The notes below the pieces were generated by a model. It worked only from the letters and a program-made list of their open reading frames with translations. It searched no databases and was not told where the DNA came from. Made by a program: the position numbers and the translations under genes. A stretch of DNA of 47,682 nt from Pseudomonadota bacterium. Its GTDB lineage: Bacteria > Chloroflexota > UBA6077 > JAJPHF01. Location: NCBI GenBank assembly GCA_021325365.1, contig JAJPHF010000070.1:1-47682 (forward strand). Reading direction: 5' to 3'. This document shows positions 7,370 to 15,548 of this stretch, piece by piece (within the stretch, counting starts at the first letter, position 1; every line of letters begins with the position of its first letter).

Positions 7370-7503
7370 CGCTGCCCTCCCCTGGTGTCGTGTGCGGCGC
7401 CGCGCGGGCGCGGTCGCGCCCCCGTGGCCGGCTATCGGCGCGCGGCGCCCGTATGGCGGCCCGCCGCCGGGCGGCCACTGACCGGCGGGCCGGCGCCCGG
7501 GCG

Positions 7504-8628
7504 CTAGCGCGGCCGCGGGATGCCTAGCTCGTCGTAGGCGGCGAGCAGGTAGCGGAAGTCGTGGGCCGGCGGAATCGGCTGGTCCGCGGGTAGGTCCAGC
7601 GGGATGCGGACGTCGTACTCGTAGAAGGCCTGCAGCAGCTTGTCGTCGGCGTAGCCCGGCGCGTCGGCCGAGATGGCGTCGGCGTAGAGCTGGATCGCCC
7701 GCCGCGCCGTGGCCTCGTCCATGTCGTGCCCTAGCTCCTGCTCCGCGATGGCTACCACTTCTGTCTGGTTCTGCTTCACGAACAGGAGAGCGCGCACCAG
7801 CGCCTTCAAGAATGCCTGGATGCTGCCCGGGCTCTTCTGGGCGTAGTCGTCGGTGGTCACGATGCCCTGCTGGGGATCGGACGCGACCTCGCCCAGCGCC
7901 TTCAGCAGCGAGAAGCCCTGGTTCTCGGCCACGGCGGCGCTGCCCGGGTCGAAGACGGCCCCGTCGAGCGCGCCCGCGTGCATCGCGGCGAGGTGCTGGA
8001 CGGGGTTCGAGCCGAGCGCCACGAACACGATCTGCGCGGGGTCGATGCCCTCCTGCCGGGCATACAGCTCGGTGAAGAATTGGAGCGTGCCGCCGATGCC
8101 GTTCACGCCGATGCGCGCGCCGGGCAATTGGGCCGAGCTACGCAGCTCCGGCACCGTCATGAGATAGTACGTCGGCTGCCGCGTCATGAACGAGACGAGC
8201 TTGAACGGCGCGCCCTGCACGGCGGCGCGGATGGCCGAGCCGCCCGACCCGGTGAGCTGGAGATCGCCCCGCTGGAGCGCGGCGACGGTGAGGTTCGACG
8301 GCATCGGCAGGATCTCGACGCTCAGCCCCGCCTCGTCGAAGTAGCCCTTGGCGGCCGCGGTGAACGGCACGATGTAGTTCAGGCTGTGATCGGGGATGGC
8401 GAAGGTGATCGACTCCTTGGACTGGCTCGGGGCGGCGGATGGGCCCGGGGCCGCGGCGCTGCCGCTCGCGCTCGCCGGCGCCGCGGCGGGCGCGTTCCCG
8501 CTCGCGCTCGCCGACGCCGCCGCCTCCGCCGGGGCCGGCGCCGCGCCGGTTGGGGCGCGCTCGCAGCCGGCCGCGACCAGCATCGCCGTCAGCGCCAGGA
8601 CCACCGCCGCACGCTCCAGGCCCTTCAT
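7504..8628 (-). CDS. ABC transporter substrate-binding lipoprotein (NMT1/SsuA-like), group B
   Basis: A 374-residue lipoprotein with lipobox LVAAGC (the following Ala/Ser/Gly-rich linker runs to about residue 70). The domain then opens with ITFAIPDHSLNYIVPFTAAA and KGYFDEAGLSVEI, continues with LTVAALQRGDLQLTGSGGSA, and ends HDFRYLLAAYDELGIPRPR. It is collinear along its whole length with the protein at 8989; both end in the same HDFRYLL.AYD.LGIPRP motif, so they are tandem paralogues. GAGGAGG precedes ATG 8628. A strong promoter lies at 8664-8692. The ligand is unknown. Confidence 0.88.
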   Translation of the reverse strand: MKGLERAAVVLALTAMLVAAGCERAPTGAAPAPAEAAASASASGNAPAAAPASASGSAAAPGPSAAPSQSKESITFAIPDHSLNYIVPFTAAAKGYFDEAGLSVEILPMPSNLTVAALQRGDLQLTGSGGSAIRAAVQGAPFKLVSFMTRQPTYYLMTVPELRSSAQLPGARIGVNGIGGTLQFFTELYARQEGIDPAQIVFVALGSNPVQHLAAMHAGALDGAVFDPGSAAVAENQGFSLLKALGEVASDPQQGIVTTDDYAQKSPGSIQAFLKALVRALLFVKQNQTEVVAIAEQELGHDMDEATARRAIQLYADAISADAPGYADDKLLQAFYEYDVRIPLDLPADQPIPPAHDFRYLLAAYDELGIPRPR

Positions 8629-8663
8629 GCCGTAGCCTCCTCGCGAGCCGTACCGTGTGCCCC

Positions 8664-8692
8664 ATCGTAGGACACGCCCCCGCCCCTGTCAA
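8664..8692 (-). promoter_or_regulatory. Sigma-70-type promoter for the binding protein at 7504
   Basis: On the minus strand TTGACA (8692-8687), a 17-base spacer and TACGAT (8669-8664) lie 36 bases ahead of the ATG at 8628. This is the only perfect -35 consensus in the window that also has a -10 box. Confidence 0.65.
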
Positions 8693-8712
8693 TGCGCCCG
8701 AGAGGGCCGGGC

Positions 8713-8812
8713 GGGTGCAACCACTTTCTGTACACGGACCGCTGGCCACGAGTGCGTCCAACTGGGCCGGCGCTTGTGCACGTCCAGACACCTACAAAAA
8801 CTGGTTGCACCC
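8713..8812. mobile_element. 100-bp MITE-like element with 20-bp terminal inverted repeats
   Basis: The left end GGGTGCAACCACTTTCTGTA (8713-8732) and the right end (8793-8812), read in reverse complement, agree at 18 of 20 positions. The interior of 60 bases has no gene. GAGGGC occurs a few bases outside the left end and directly outside the right end, but it is not a clean target duplication. The element sits just upstream of a promoter. No transposase that could mobilise it is in the window. Confidence 0.6.
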
Positions 8813-8829
8813 GAGGGCGCTGTCTCCCG

Positions 8830-8988
8830 CCAGGATCGGGGGCGGGCGCCGTCCTCTCCGGGGGTGCAGGGGGCCTCCCCTGCCGGGGGGCGTGGGGGTG
8901 TCCCCCCACTAGCCCTCCTCTTAAGTCTCCGGGGGGCGTGGGGGGTGTCCCCCCACCTCCCCAGGACTGGGGGGCCGGGGGGCGCCCC
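8830..8988. repeat. Cluster of C/G palindromic repeats between two binding-protein genes
   Basis: Two direct copies of a 27-28-base unit (8883-8909 and 8929-8956) contain GGCGTGGGGG then TGTCCCCCCAC, so each is itself palindromic. They are followed at about 8957-8987 by CTCCCCAGGACTGGGGGGCC, a relative of the repeat arms at 2012-2175; a shorter relative, CCAGGATCGGGGGCGGG, is at about 8832. The position just after the stop of the gene at 8989-10101 would allow the hairpins to end that transcript, though no T-run follows. Confidence 0.6.
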
Positions 8989-10101
8989 CTATTGCGGGCG
9001 GGGGATGCCGAGGGCATCGTACGCCTCGAGCAAGTAGCGGAAGTCGTGCAGCGTCGGGATCGGCTCGTCCGGCCCCATCTCCAGCGGCAGCCGCACGTCG
9101 TAGTAGTAGAACGACTCCATCTGCTTCGCGTCGGCGTAGCCCGGCGCCTCGGCCGAGATGCCGTCGACGTAGAGCTGCACGGCGCGGATCGAGGTCGCCT
9201 CGTCCATGTCCAGCCCTAGCTCCTGCCGCGCCACGGCGGCCGCCTCCGGCACGTGCTCCTTGGTGTAGCGCAGCCCGCGCACGAGTCCCTTCAGGAACGC
9301 CCGCAGGGCGTCGGGATCGTTTTGCAGCAGCTCGCCCGTCGCCACGATGTCCTGCTGCGGGTCCTGGATCACGTCGCCCAGCGCCTGGAGGACGGGGAAG
9401 CCGGCCGCCTCCGAGACGGCGGCGGAGGCCGGGTCGAACACCGCGCCGTCGAGCGCCCCCGCCTTCAGCGCCGCCAGGTGGACGGCCGGATTCGGCCCCA
9501 GCCCCGTGAACGACACGTCGTTCGGGTCCACGCCGTTCTGGCGCAGCCAGATCTCCGTGAACAGGCTCGGCGTGTCGCCCAGGCTGGAGACGCTCACCCG
9601 CTTGCCGACAAGGTCCGCCGCCGTGTGCAGCTCTGGCCGCGTGACTACGAAGTAAGTCGGCTTCGCCGTCATCAGCGCCGTCAGCGTGAACCGCTCGCCG
9701 CCGCGCACGACGGCGCGGATGGTCGAGCCGCCCGTGCCGGTGAGCTTCACGTCGCCGCGCTGCATGGCAGCGACGGTGAGGTTGGGCGCGATCGCCTCGA
9801 CGTCCAGGTCCAGCCCCTCCTCGGCGAAGAAGCCTTTCGCGACCGCCGTCAGCGGCACGATGTAGTTCAGGTTGCGCGAGGGGATGCTGAACGTGAGCGG
9901 CACCTTCGGCGCGCCGGCGGCCGTCGCGCTCGGCGCCGCCGGCGCGCCGCTGGCTGCGCTGGCGGGGACGCTTGCCGCGGCCGCGCTAGCCGCCCCGCCC
10001 GGCGCTTGTGACTGCGCCGGGGCCGTCGGCGCGGCGCAGCCCAGCACCAGGGCCGCTCCTAGGAGGCTGCCGAGCGCCGCGAGTCTCCTCGACGTGATCA
10101 T
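8989..10101 (-). CDS. ABC transporter substrate-binding lipoprotein (NMT1/SsuA-like), group B paralogue
   Basis: A 370-residue lipoprotein: lipobox LVLGCA, an Ala/Pro/Ser linker, then VPLTFSIPSRNLNYIVPLTA, KGFFAEEGLDLDVEAIAPN, LTVAAMQRGDVKLTGTGGS and the shared end HDFRYLLEAYDALGIPRP. It aligns without large gaps to the protein at 7504. Differences are concentrated in the PELHTAADLVGKRVSVSSLG region, which in this fold forms part of the ligand pocket, so the two may have diverged in ligand. ATG 10101 follows GGAGGGAGGG. Its promoter may be the pair at 10215-10243. Confidence 0.88.
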   Translation of the reverse strand: MITSRRLAALGSLLGAALVLGCAAPTAPAQSQAPGGAASAAAASVPASAASGAPAAPSATAAGAPKVPLTFSIPSRNLNYIVPLTAVAKGFFAEEGLDLDVEAIAPNLTVAAMQRGDVKLTGTGGSTIRAVVRGGERFTLTALMTAKPTYFVVTRPELHTAADLVGKRVSVSSLGDTPSLFTEIWLRQNGVDPNDVSFTGLGPNPAVHLAALKAGALDGAVFDPASAAVSEAAGFPVLQALGDVIQDPQQDIVATGELLQNDPDALRAFLKGLVRGLRYTKEHVPEAAAVARQELGLDMDEATSIRAVQLYVDGISAEAPGYADAKQMESFYYYDVRLPLEMGPDEPIPTLHDFRYLLEAYDALGIPRPQ

Positions 10102-10214
10102 CCAGACCCTCCCTCCGCGTGGCGGCGCTGTCGTCCGGCTCCTGCCCGGCGAACGGAGCGCCGACTCGGCCGGAGCTAATAGTGTCGCGCCGCAGCCGGC
10201 GCCGTCTGGCGGCT

Positions 10215-10243
10215 AGTATGGCGCCGCGGGCGGCCGCCGGCAA
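10215..10243 (-). promoter_or_regulatory. Possible promoter for the binding protein at 8989
   Basis: On the minus strand TTGCCG, a 17-base spacer and CATACT lie about 115 bases ahead of the ATG at 10101. The same CATACT -10 appears at 10981. Confidence 0.35.
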
Positions 10244-10375
10244 GCCTTGGCTGCCGCTCGGTCATGCACCAGCTCAGCCCAAGCGCTCGCATGGCCACAC
10301 GCCAGCCGGTACATTGGGCTTGGCTCGCCGGCCGTCCGGCGGGAGCGAGCGACGGAACGTGAGAGGAGCAGCGCC

Positions 10376-10891
10376 GTGCGGATTCCCGAGGTAAGTAGTC
10401 GAGACGCCGTGCCCGCGGAGCAGCGGCACGTCTGGGACGCGATCGTGGCCAGCCGCGGCTCCGTGCGCGGCCCGTTCGCCGTGCTGATGCACAGCCCGGA
10501 GGCGGCCGCCCGCGTCGCCCACCTGGGCACGTTCATCCGCTTCGAGTCGAGCCTGGACCCGGCCTCCCGCGAGCTGGCCGCCCTGGTGACAGCCCACCTG
10601 CTCGACTGCGAGTACGAGCGCGCGGCCCACGAGCGCCTGGCGCGCGAGGCGGGCGTGCCCGACGCCGTGCTCGACGCCGTGCGCGCCAAGCAGTTCGCCG
10701 CGATCGACCCAGCGTATGGCTGGGTGTGCGAGTTCGCCCGTCAGCTCGTGGTCGAGCACCGCGTCGCGCCGGCCGCCTTCGACGCGGCCCGGGAGCGCCT
10801 GGATACGCGCGGCCTGGTGGAGCTAGTCGCCACCATCGGCTACTACGCCAACATCGCCGCGGTCCTCGACGCTTTCACCGAGACGCCATAG
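10376..10891 (+). CDS. Carboxymuconolactone decarboxylase (CMD) family protein
   Basis: A 171-residue all-helical protein of the CMD/AhpD fold. The diagnostic segment is LDPASRELAALVTAHLLDCE followed by YERAAHERLAREAGVPDAVL, with the conserved Cys and the downstream Glu and His (C-E-Y-E...H) but no CxxC pair. That argues against a disulfide-active AhpD peroxidase and leaves a decarboxylase-like or unknown role. The second half (LVELVATIGYYANIAAVLDA) matches the repeated helical motif. The start is GTG 10376, which has AGAGGAG upstream; the longer upstream frame has no ribosome binding site. Neighbours are oxygenase-type genes, consistent with aromatic-acid breakdown. Confidence 0.82.
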   Translation: MRIPEVSSRDAVPAEQRHVWDAIVASRGSVRGPFAVLMHSPEAAARVAHLGTFIRFESSLDPASRELAALVTAHLLDCEYERAAHERLAREAGVPDAVLDAVRAKQFAAIDPAYGWVCEFARQLVVEHRVAPAAFDAARERLDTRGLVELVATIGYYANIAAVLDAFTETP

Positions 10892-10957
10892 CCACGCGGT
10901 CGGCGTACCGTCGCTCCCGCCGGGCCTGCCGCGACCGCGTCCCCGCCTGGCGCGGCC

Positions 10958-10986
10958 TTGTCCCGCACGGGCAGGCGGGCCATACT
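10958..10986 (+). promoter_or_regulatory. Promoter for the VOC gene at 11024
   Basis: TTGTCC (10958-10963), a 17-base spacer and CATACT (10981-10986) lie 37 bases before the ATG. Confidence 0.5.
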
Positions 10987-11023
10987 GGCGGCATGAGACA
11001 AGCGATGAGCAAGGAGGGCGGTC

Positions 11024-11914
11024 ATGCCGGTGATCGAGTCCGCGCGGGCCTCGCACACGACGCTGGAGACGACCAGCGTGGAGCAGGGTATCCGCTTCTA
11101 CCGCGACGTGATGGGCCTGCGGACCCACCGCAACGGGCCGCGGTCGGGCCACCTGATCGACACGCGCGGCTGCTACGCCGCGTTCCTGGAGCGCCGCCGC
11201 CGGCTGCCCCAGCCGCTGCTGAACTTCTACGCGCGCCCGGTGGCCGACGCGGCGGCCGTTGACGGGGCGCACGCCCGCATCACCGCCGTCAAGGACGAGT
11301 ACGGCATCCAGGAGATCACCGCGCCGGGCCGCGAGGACCCGACGAAGTTCGGGGTGGGCACCTACGGCTTTTACGTCAAGGACTTCGACGGCAACTGGTG
11401 GCGGGTCGAGGAGAACGCCGGTCCCTTCGGCCCGGTCGCGATCGAGCCCGACGCCGAGCCGCGCGGCTCCATCGTGCCCGCCGGCCCGATCAGCTACGTG
11501 ACCCTGGAATGCCGCGACCTGCAGGAGACGCTGCGCTTCTACCGCGATTTCCTGGGCGTCGACGTCGAGCAGGCGGGGCCGCATTACTTCTTCACGCGCG
11601 GCAACGGCGGCGTGCGCGTGATCGTCGTCGAGCGCGGCGACGCGCTGCTGGAGCAGCCGGTGCAGAACCACCACGGCATCACGCTGCGCGCCGAGCGGGC
11701 GAAGATCGACGAGCTGCGCGCCAAGGCGCAAGCCTGCCAGCAGGAGTTCGGCATCCGCAAGATCCATCGCGCGGTCGACCAGCACGGCTCGTACTCCTTC
11801 TACATGCAGGACCGCGACACGAACTGGTGGGAGATCGAGGTCTGGGAAGGCCACGTCGATCCCTGGACGCGCTCCGAGCGGCGCCAGGCGATGGGCCTGT
11901 CCGCCGCGCACTGA
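11024..11914 (+). CDS. VOC-family protein, two-domain
   Basis: A 296-residue protein with two VOC modules. Module 1 has ASHTTLETTSVEQGIRFYRD, TYGFYVKDFDGNWWRVEEN. Module 2 has ISYVTLECRDLQETLRFYRD, the HHGITLRAE His segment, and SFYMQDRDTNWWEIEVWEGH with the acidic ligand. The NWWRVEE/NWWEIEV ends are closer to glyoxalase-type members than to classic catechol dioxygenases. ATG 11024 follows AAGGAGG. It has its own promoter at 10958. The reaction could be dioxygenation, isomerisation or epimerisation; the sequence does not decide. Confidence 0.83.
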   Translation: MPVIESARASHTTLETTSVEQGIRFYRDVMGLRTHRNGPRSGHLIDTRGCYAAFLERRRRLPQPLLNFYARPVADAAAVDGAHARITAVKDEYGIQEITAPGREDPTKFGVGTYGFYVKDFDGNWWRVEENAGPFGPVAIEPDAEPRGSIVPAGPISYVTLECRDLQETLRFYRDFLGVDVEQAGPHYFFTRGNGGVRVIVVERGDALLEQPVQNHHGITLRAERAKIDELRAKAQACQQEFGIRKIHRAVDQHGSYSFYMQDRDTNWWEIEVWEGHVDPWTRSERRQAMGLSAAH

Positions 11915-11969
11915 GCCGCGTGAGGGCGGGCCGCCGTCAGCGACCCACCGGGCTGGAAGGGCGCCGCGC

Positions 11970-14342
11970 CTAGCGGCCGCGGCGGCGCGCGCCCAGCGCG
12001 CCGAGCGCGGCGAGTCCGCTCGCCAGCAGGACCAGGGTGCCCGCCTCGGGGATCACCGGCACCTCGGGCTGCCCCGGTCCGCCGAACGGCGGCAGCGGGG
12101 CGAGTGGCGATGGCGGCGGCGGCAGCACGACCGGGGGCGCTGGCGGCAGCAGCGGCGGCACGCCCGGCCCCACGACCGTCCCGGTGGCTACCTGGACGCC
12201 GCCGGCGAAGACTCTCACCGTGCTGCCCAGGAGCGCATCCCCGGCCAGCCGGCCCGTGCAGCGCGTCGCCACCCCCGCCGCCGCGAGGGCGCACGGCACG
12301 TTCTCAACGCCGGCCGTCGTGGCGAAGAACGCGTTGGCGACCGCGCCCGCCGGCACAATCCCGGCCGGGACGGTGAGCGCGACGCTCATCGAGCCGTCCA
12401 CGGTCGCGCCGCCCGAGGGGCCCGTCGTCCCGTTCGGCACGATCGCGCACTGCTGGCCCGGCACGACAGCGCACGGCACGCCGGCCAGCGCCTCGGACGC
12501 CAGGCCGGCGGCGATCTGCGCCACGTTGTTGGCGGGCGCTGGCGTGGTGGGCGTGGTGGTCGCGGTCGGCGTCGCGGCGCCGCCACTGAGCACGACGATG
12601 CCGCCCACCTGCGGCGCCAGGCCCGCGCCCGTTACCAGCCCGTTGCAATCCGTGCGCCCCGTCTCGTCGGCCGGCGGGCAGGTGAGGGCGCGCGTGCCAG
12701 CGGGGCTGCCAGTACCGTCCACCACCGGGATGGTGAGCGTGGGCACGATGCCGGGCGGCAGGTGCAGCAGGTGGGCCTCGACGGTGAAGCTGCCCGTGAC
12801 CGTAAACGTGGCGCAGTTCTCGATCGGGCGCGCGCAGGGCCCCGGCTTCACCGGGCCTTGCGCCAGCACGTTGGGCGCGCTCGCGTCCGGGACCAGATAG
12901 GCGTGGAACGTCTGGCTGCTCGGCACCGGCGTGGGCGTCAGGGTGGCGGCGCCCGACGGCGTGCTGGTAGCCGTCGCGCTCGCCGGCGGCGTGGTGGTGG
13001 GGCTGGGCGTGCTGCTCGCCAGGGATGGCGTGGGCGAGGTGGTCGCCGTGCTCGTCGGCGTGGCCGTAGCGCTGCTGGTCGCGGTCGCCGTGGCCGTACT
13101 GCTCGGGGTGGCGGTCGCGGTGCTGGTCGGCGCGGCGGTGGCGCTTGGCGTCGGCGTGACGGTGGGCGTGTTGGTCGCGGGGACCGTGCCCGTCACGGTC
13201 AGCGTGGGCGAGCCGGTCGCCGTCGCCGTGCGCGTCGGCGTCGCGGTCGCCGTCGGCGTGCTGGTGGCGGTCGCGGTGCTAGACGCCGTCGCCGTGTTCG
13301 TGGGCGACGGGGTGCTGGTCGCCGTGCTCGTGGGCGTCGCGGTGCTGGTCGCCGTGGCGGTGGGTGTAGGCGTCGCGGTGGGCGGGCCGGCCGGCACGAC
13401 GAGCAGCCCTAGCGGCGTCACCAGCCGCCCGCCGCTGGACACGAGCGTCTGGCGGCCCGTCGCGGGATCGACGCGGACGATGCTGCCGGGGCCGCAAGTG
13501 CAGTTCGCGTTGCTTACGAGCAGGTCGCCGTTCGCGGCGCTCGCGATGCCGACCGGGTCCGCGAACAGCCCGCCCGACGACACCCGGCGCTGCGTGCCCG
13601 TCGTCGGATCGACGCGGATCACGCCGCCGTCGAAGAAGAAGGCGTTCGGGTCCACCACGAACAGGTCGCCGCTCGCGCCGAACGTCAGGTCGGTCGGGTC
13701 GAAGAGCAGGCCGCCCGAGGTGACGGCCGTCTGGCGCCCTGTGGCCGGGTTCACCCGCGTGACGCCGCCGTCGCCGAGAAAGGCCAGGAAGGCATCGGCG
13801 GTCAACAGGTCGCCGCTCGGTCCGACGGTGATGCCGAACGGCAGCACCAGGCGGTCGTCGAACGAGACCAGGCGCTGGGCGCCAGTCGTCGGATCGACCC
13901 GCACGATCGACAACGGCTGGGTCACGTAGATCTCGCCGCTAGAGGCGACGGCGATGCCCCAGGGATCGAACAGCAGGCCGCCAAAGGTAACGACGCTCTG
14001 CCGTCCCGTCGCCGGGTCGACGCGGATGACCGCGCCGATGCCCCCCAGGGCGTTCGCGTCCACCACCAGCAGGTCCCCGTTCGGGGCGAGCGCGACGCCG
14101 GCCGGGTCCACGAACAAGCCCCCGGACGAGATGACCCGCTGGGCGCCGCTCACCGGATCGACGGCGAGCACCGCGCCGCGGCCGCCTACGGCGCTGGGAT
14201 CGGCCACCACGATCTCGCCCGGCTGCAGCCCCTCCGCGGCAGCCGGGCGCGGTGCCGCCAGGAGCAGAATCACCAGGATTCCCCCCAGCAGCGCGCGGAT
14301 GTCGACCGACCAGCGCCTCGTTCTGTGGCTAATGCGTTTCAT
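11970..14342 (-). CDS. Secreted six-bladed beta-propeller with Thr/Pro stalk and C-terminal sorting-type anchor
   Basis: A 790-residue exported protein. Residues 1-36 are a Sec signal ending PRPAAAEG. Six repeats of about 45 residues follow (to about 310), each with the pattern GDLLVVD...[23 protein letters not shown], as in NHL/SMP-30-type propellers. Then comes a low-complexity stalk of about 150 residues made almost only of Thr, Ala, Pro and Ser. A domain with two Cys-containing repeats follows. The C-terminus is [19 protein letters not shown] plus an Arg-rich tail, which resembles a PEP-CTERM sorting signal with PEA in place of PEP. The start has no ribosome binding site; a TATTAGAT lies a few bases ahead of the ATG, as in leaderless transcripts. 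Probably surface-exposed; the ligand is unknown. Confidence 0.82.
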   Translation of the reverse strand: MKRISHRTRRWSVDIRALLGGILVILLLAAPRPAAAEGLQPGEIVVADPSAVGGRGAVLAVDPVSGAQRVISSGGLFVDPAGVALAPNGDLLVVDANALGGIGAVIRVDPATGRQSVVTFGGLLFDPWGIAVASSGEIYVTQPLSIVRVDPTTGAQRLVSFDDRLVLPFGITVGPSGDLLTADAFLAFLGDGGVTRVNPATGRQTAVTSGGLLFDPTDLTFGASGDLFVVDPNAFFFDGGVIRVDPTTGTQRRVSSGGLFADPVGIASAANGDLLVSNANCTCGPGSIVRVDPATGRQTLVSSGGRLVTPLGLLVVPAGPPTATPTPTATATSTATPTSTATSTPSPTNTATASSTATATSTPTATATPTRTATATGSPTLTVTGTVPATNTPTVTPTPSATAAPTSTATATPSSTATATATSSATATPTSTATTSPTPSLASSTPSPTTTPPASATATSTPSGAATLTPTPVPSSQTFHAYLVPDASAPNVLAQGPVKPGPCARPIENCATFTVTGSFTVEAHLLHLPPGIVPTLTIPVVDGTGSPAGTRALTCPPADETGRTDCNGLVTGAGLAPQVGGIVVLSGGAATPTATTTPTTPAPANNVAQIAAGLASEALAGVPCAVVPGQQCAIVPNGTTGPSGGATVDGSMSVALTVPAGIVPAGAVANAFFATTAGVENVPCALAAAGVATRCTGRLAGDALLGSTVRVFAGGVQVATGTVVGPGVPPLLPPAPPVVLPPPPSPLAPLPPFGGPGQPEVPVIPEAGTLVLLASGLAALGALGARRRGR
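12925..13388 (-). repeat. Degenerate hexamer/nonamer repeats encoding the Thr/Ala/Pro stalk
   Basis: On the plus strand this reads as endless GTCGCCGTG/GGCGTCGCG-type units. On the coding strand these are ACG, GCG and CCG codons giving T-A-T-A-T-P-T runs. Such tracts can change length by slippage, and they often carry O-glycans in exported bacterial proteins. Confidence 0.75.
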
Positions 14343-14431
14343 TCCGTATCTAATAACGTAAGACCGCGCGGGACGTTACAGCCTGCACTGGCCGCGGCCG
14401 TCGCCGGGCTGTGGCTGGCCGCCGCGGCCCG

Positions 14432-14460
14432 TTGCGCCGGACGCGCGGGTGGGCTAGGCT
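14432..14460 (+). promoter_or_regulatory. Possible promoter for the LigB-like dioxygenase
   Basis: TTGCGC (14432-14437), a 17-base spacer and TAGGCT (14455-14460) lie 55 bases before the ATG at 14516. Confidence 0.4.
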
Positions 14461-14515
14461 GTGCTGGTACAACGCGCACGCGCGGCGCGCTCCACGCCGC
14501 GGCGGAGGAGGACGT

Positions 14516-15517
14516 ATGGTGGAGATCGTGTTGGGCCTCGGGTCCTCCCACGCGCCCCAGCTTGCCCTGCCGCCGGCCGAGTGGTGGCGGCGCGCCGAGC
14601 ACGACCGGCAGTCCACGGAGCTGTGGTATCGCGGGCAGCCGATGACGTTCGCGCAGGTGGTGGACGCCCGAGCAGGGGAGCACTTCGAGCGGGAGCTAAC
14701 GCCCGAGAAGTTCGAGCGCCGCTTCGCGGCCTGCCAGCAGGCGATCAAGACGCTCGGCGCGACGCTGGAGCGCGCCGCGCCCGACGTGGTAGTCGTCGTC
14801 GGCGACGACCAGCACGAGTGCTTCCTCGAAGACAACATGCCGTCTGTCGCCGTCTACGCGGGCGACACCGTCGACACCGTCCCGCTAGGCCCCGACAGCG
14901 GCGAGTACGCGGCCGCGCCGCCGGCGCTCAGCCGCTACCCTCAGGTGCGCACCGCCAACGCCTGCGCGCCGGCGCTGAGCCGGCATCTCTTCGACGCGCT
15001 CATCGGCGAGGGCTTCGATCTCACCTACTCCCGCCGGCTACCGGCCGGCAAGCACGGTCAGCACGGCATCGGCCACGCCTTCAGCTACGTCTACCGCCGC
15101 CTCATGAACGACCGCGTGATCCCGAACGTGCCCATCTTCCTGAACACGTACTTCCCGCCGAACCAGCCCACGCCCCGCCGCTGCTACGCGCTGGGCCGCG
15201 CGCTGCGCCGCGCCATCGACGCGTGGGATGGCGCCCAGCGGGTGGCGCTCATCGCCTCGGGCGGGCTCACGCACTTCGTGATCGAGGAGGACGTGGACCA
15301 GCGCATCCTCGCCGCGTTCGCCGCGCGCGATGAGGCGGCCGTGACGGAAATGCCGCTGACCTGGTTCAACTCGGGCAACTCGGAGATTCGCAACTGGATG
15401 GTCGTGGCGGGGGCGCTGGCCGAGGACGGCCTGGCGATGGAAGTCGTGGACTACGTCCCCTGCTACCGCTCGGAGGCCGGCACCGGCTGCGCGATGGCCT
15501 TCGCCCGCTGGCAGTAG
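14516..15517 (+). CDS. LigB-family (type III) extradiol dioxygenase-like protein
   Basis: A 333-residue protein of the LigB/protocatechuate 4,5-dioxygenase superfamily, which cleaves catecholic rings next to the hydroxyls with non-haem Fe(II). Visible signatures are GSSHAPQL with His12, VVVGDDQHECF with His100, KHGQHGIGHAFSYVYRRL in the middle, IASGGLTHFVIEEDVDQRIL for the catalytic base region, and NSEIRNWMVVAGAL near the end. Length suits a stand-alone catalytic subunit. ATG 14516 follows GGAGGAGG. It is transcribed divergently from the propeller gene and converges with a binding-protein gene at 15549. Gallate-, protocatechuate- or unrelated catechol-type substrates are all possible. Confidence 0.88.
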   Translation: MVEIVLGLGSSHAPQLALPPAEWWRRAEHDRQSTELWYRGQPMTFAQVVDARAGEHFERELTPEKFERRFAACQQAIKTLGATLERAAPDVVVVVGDDQHECFLEDNMPSVAVYAGDTVDTVPLGPDSGEYAAAPPALSRYPQVRTANACAPALSRHLFDALIGEGFDLTYSRRLPAGKHGQHGIGHAFSYVYRRLMNDRVIPNVPIFLNTYFPPNQPTPRRCYALGRALRRAIDAWDGAQRVALIASGGLTHFVIEEDVDQRILAAFAARDEAAVTEMPLTWFNSGNSEIRNWMVVAGALAEDGLAMEVVDYVPCYRSEAGTGCAMAFARWQ

Positions 15518-15548
15518 GCCCGGCGCCGGCGCGCGCTCCTGCGCGGCC

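Noticed and set aside
12925..13388. CRISPR array or VNTR reading of the repetitive tract
   Set aside because: There is no fixed repeat/spacer structure. The pattern is explained by Thr, Ala and Pro codons of the stalk on the minus strand.
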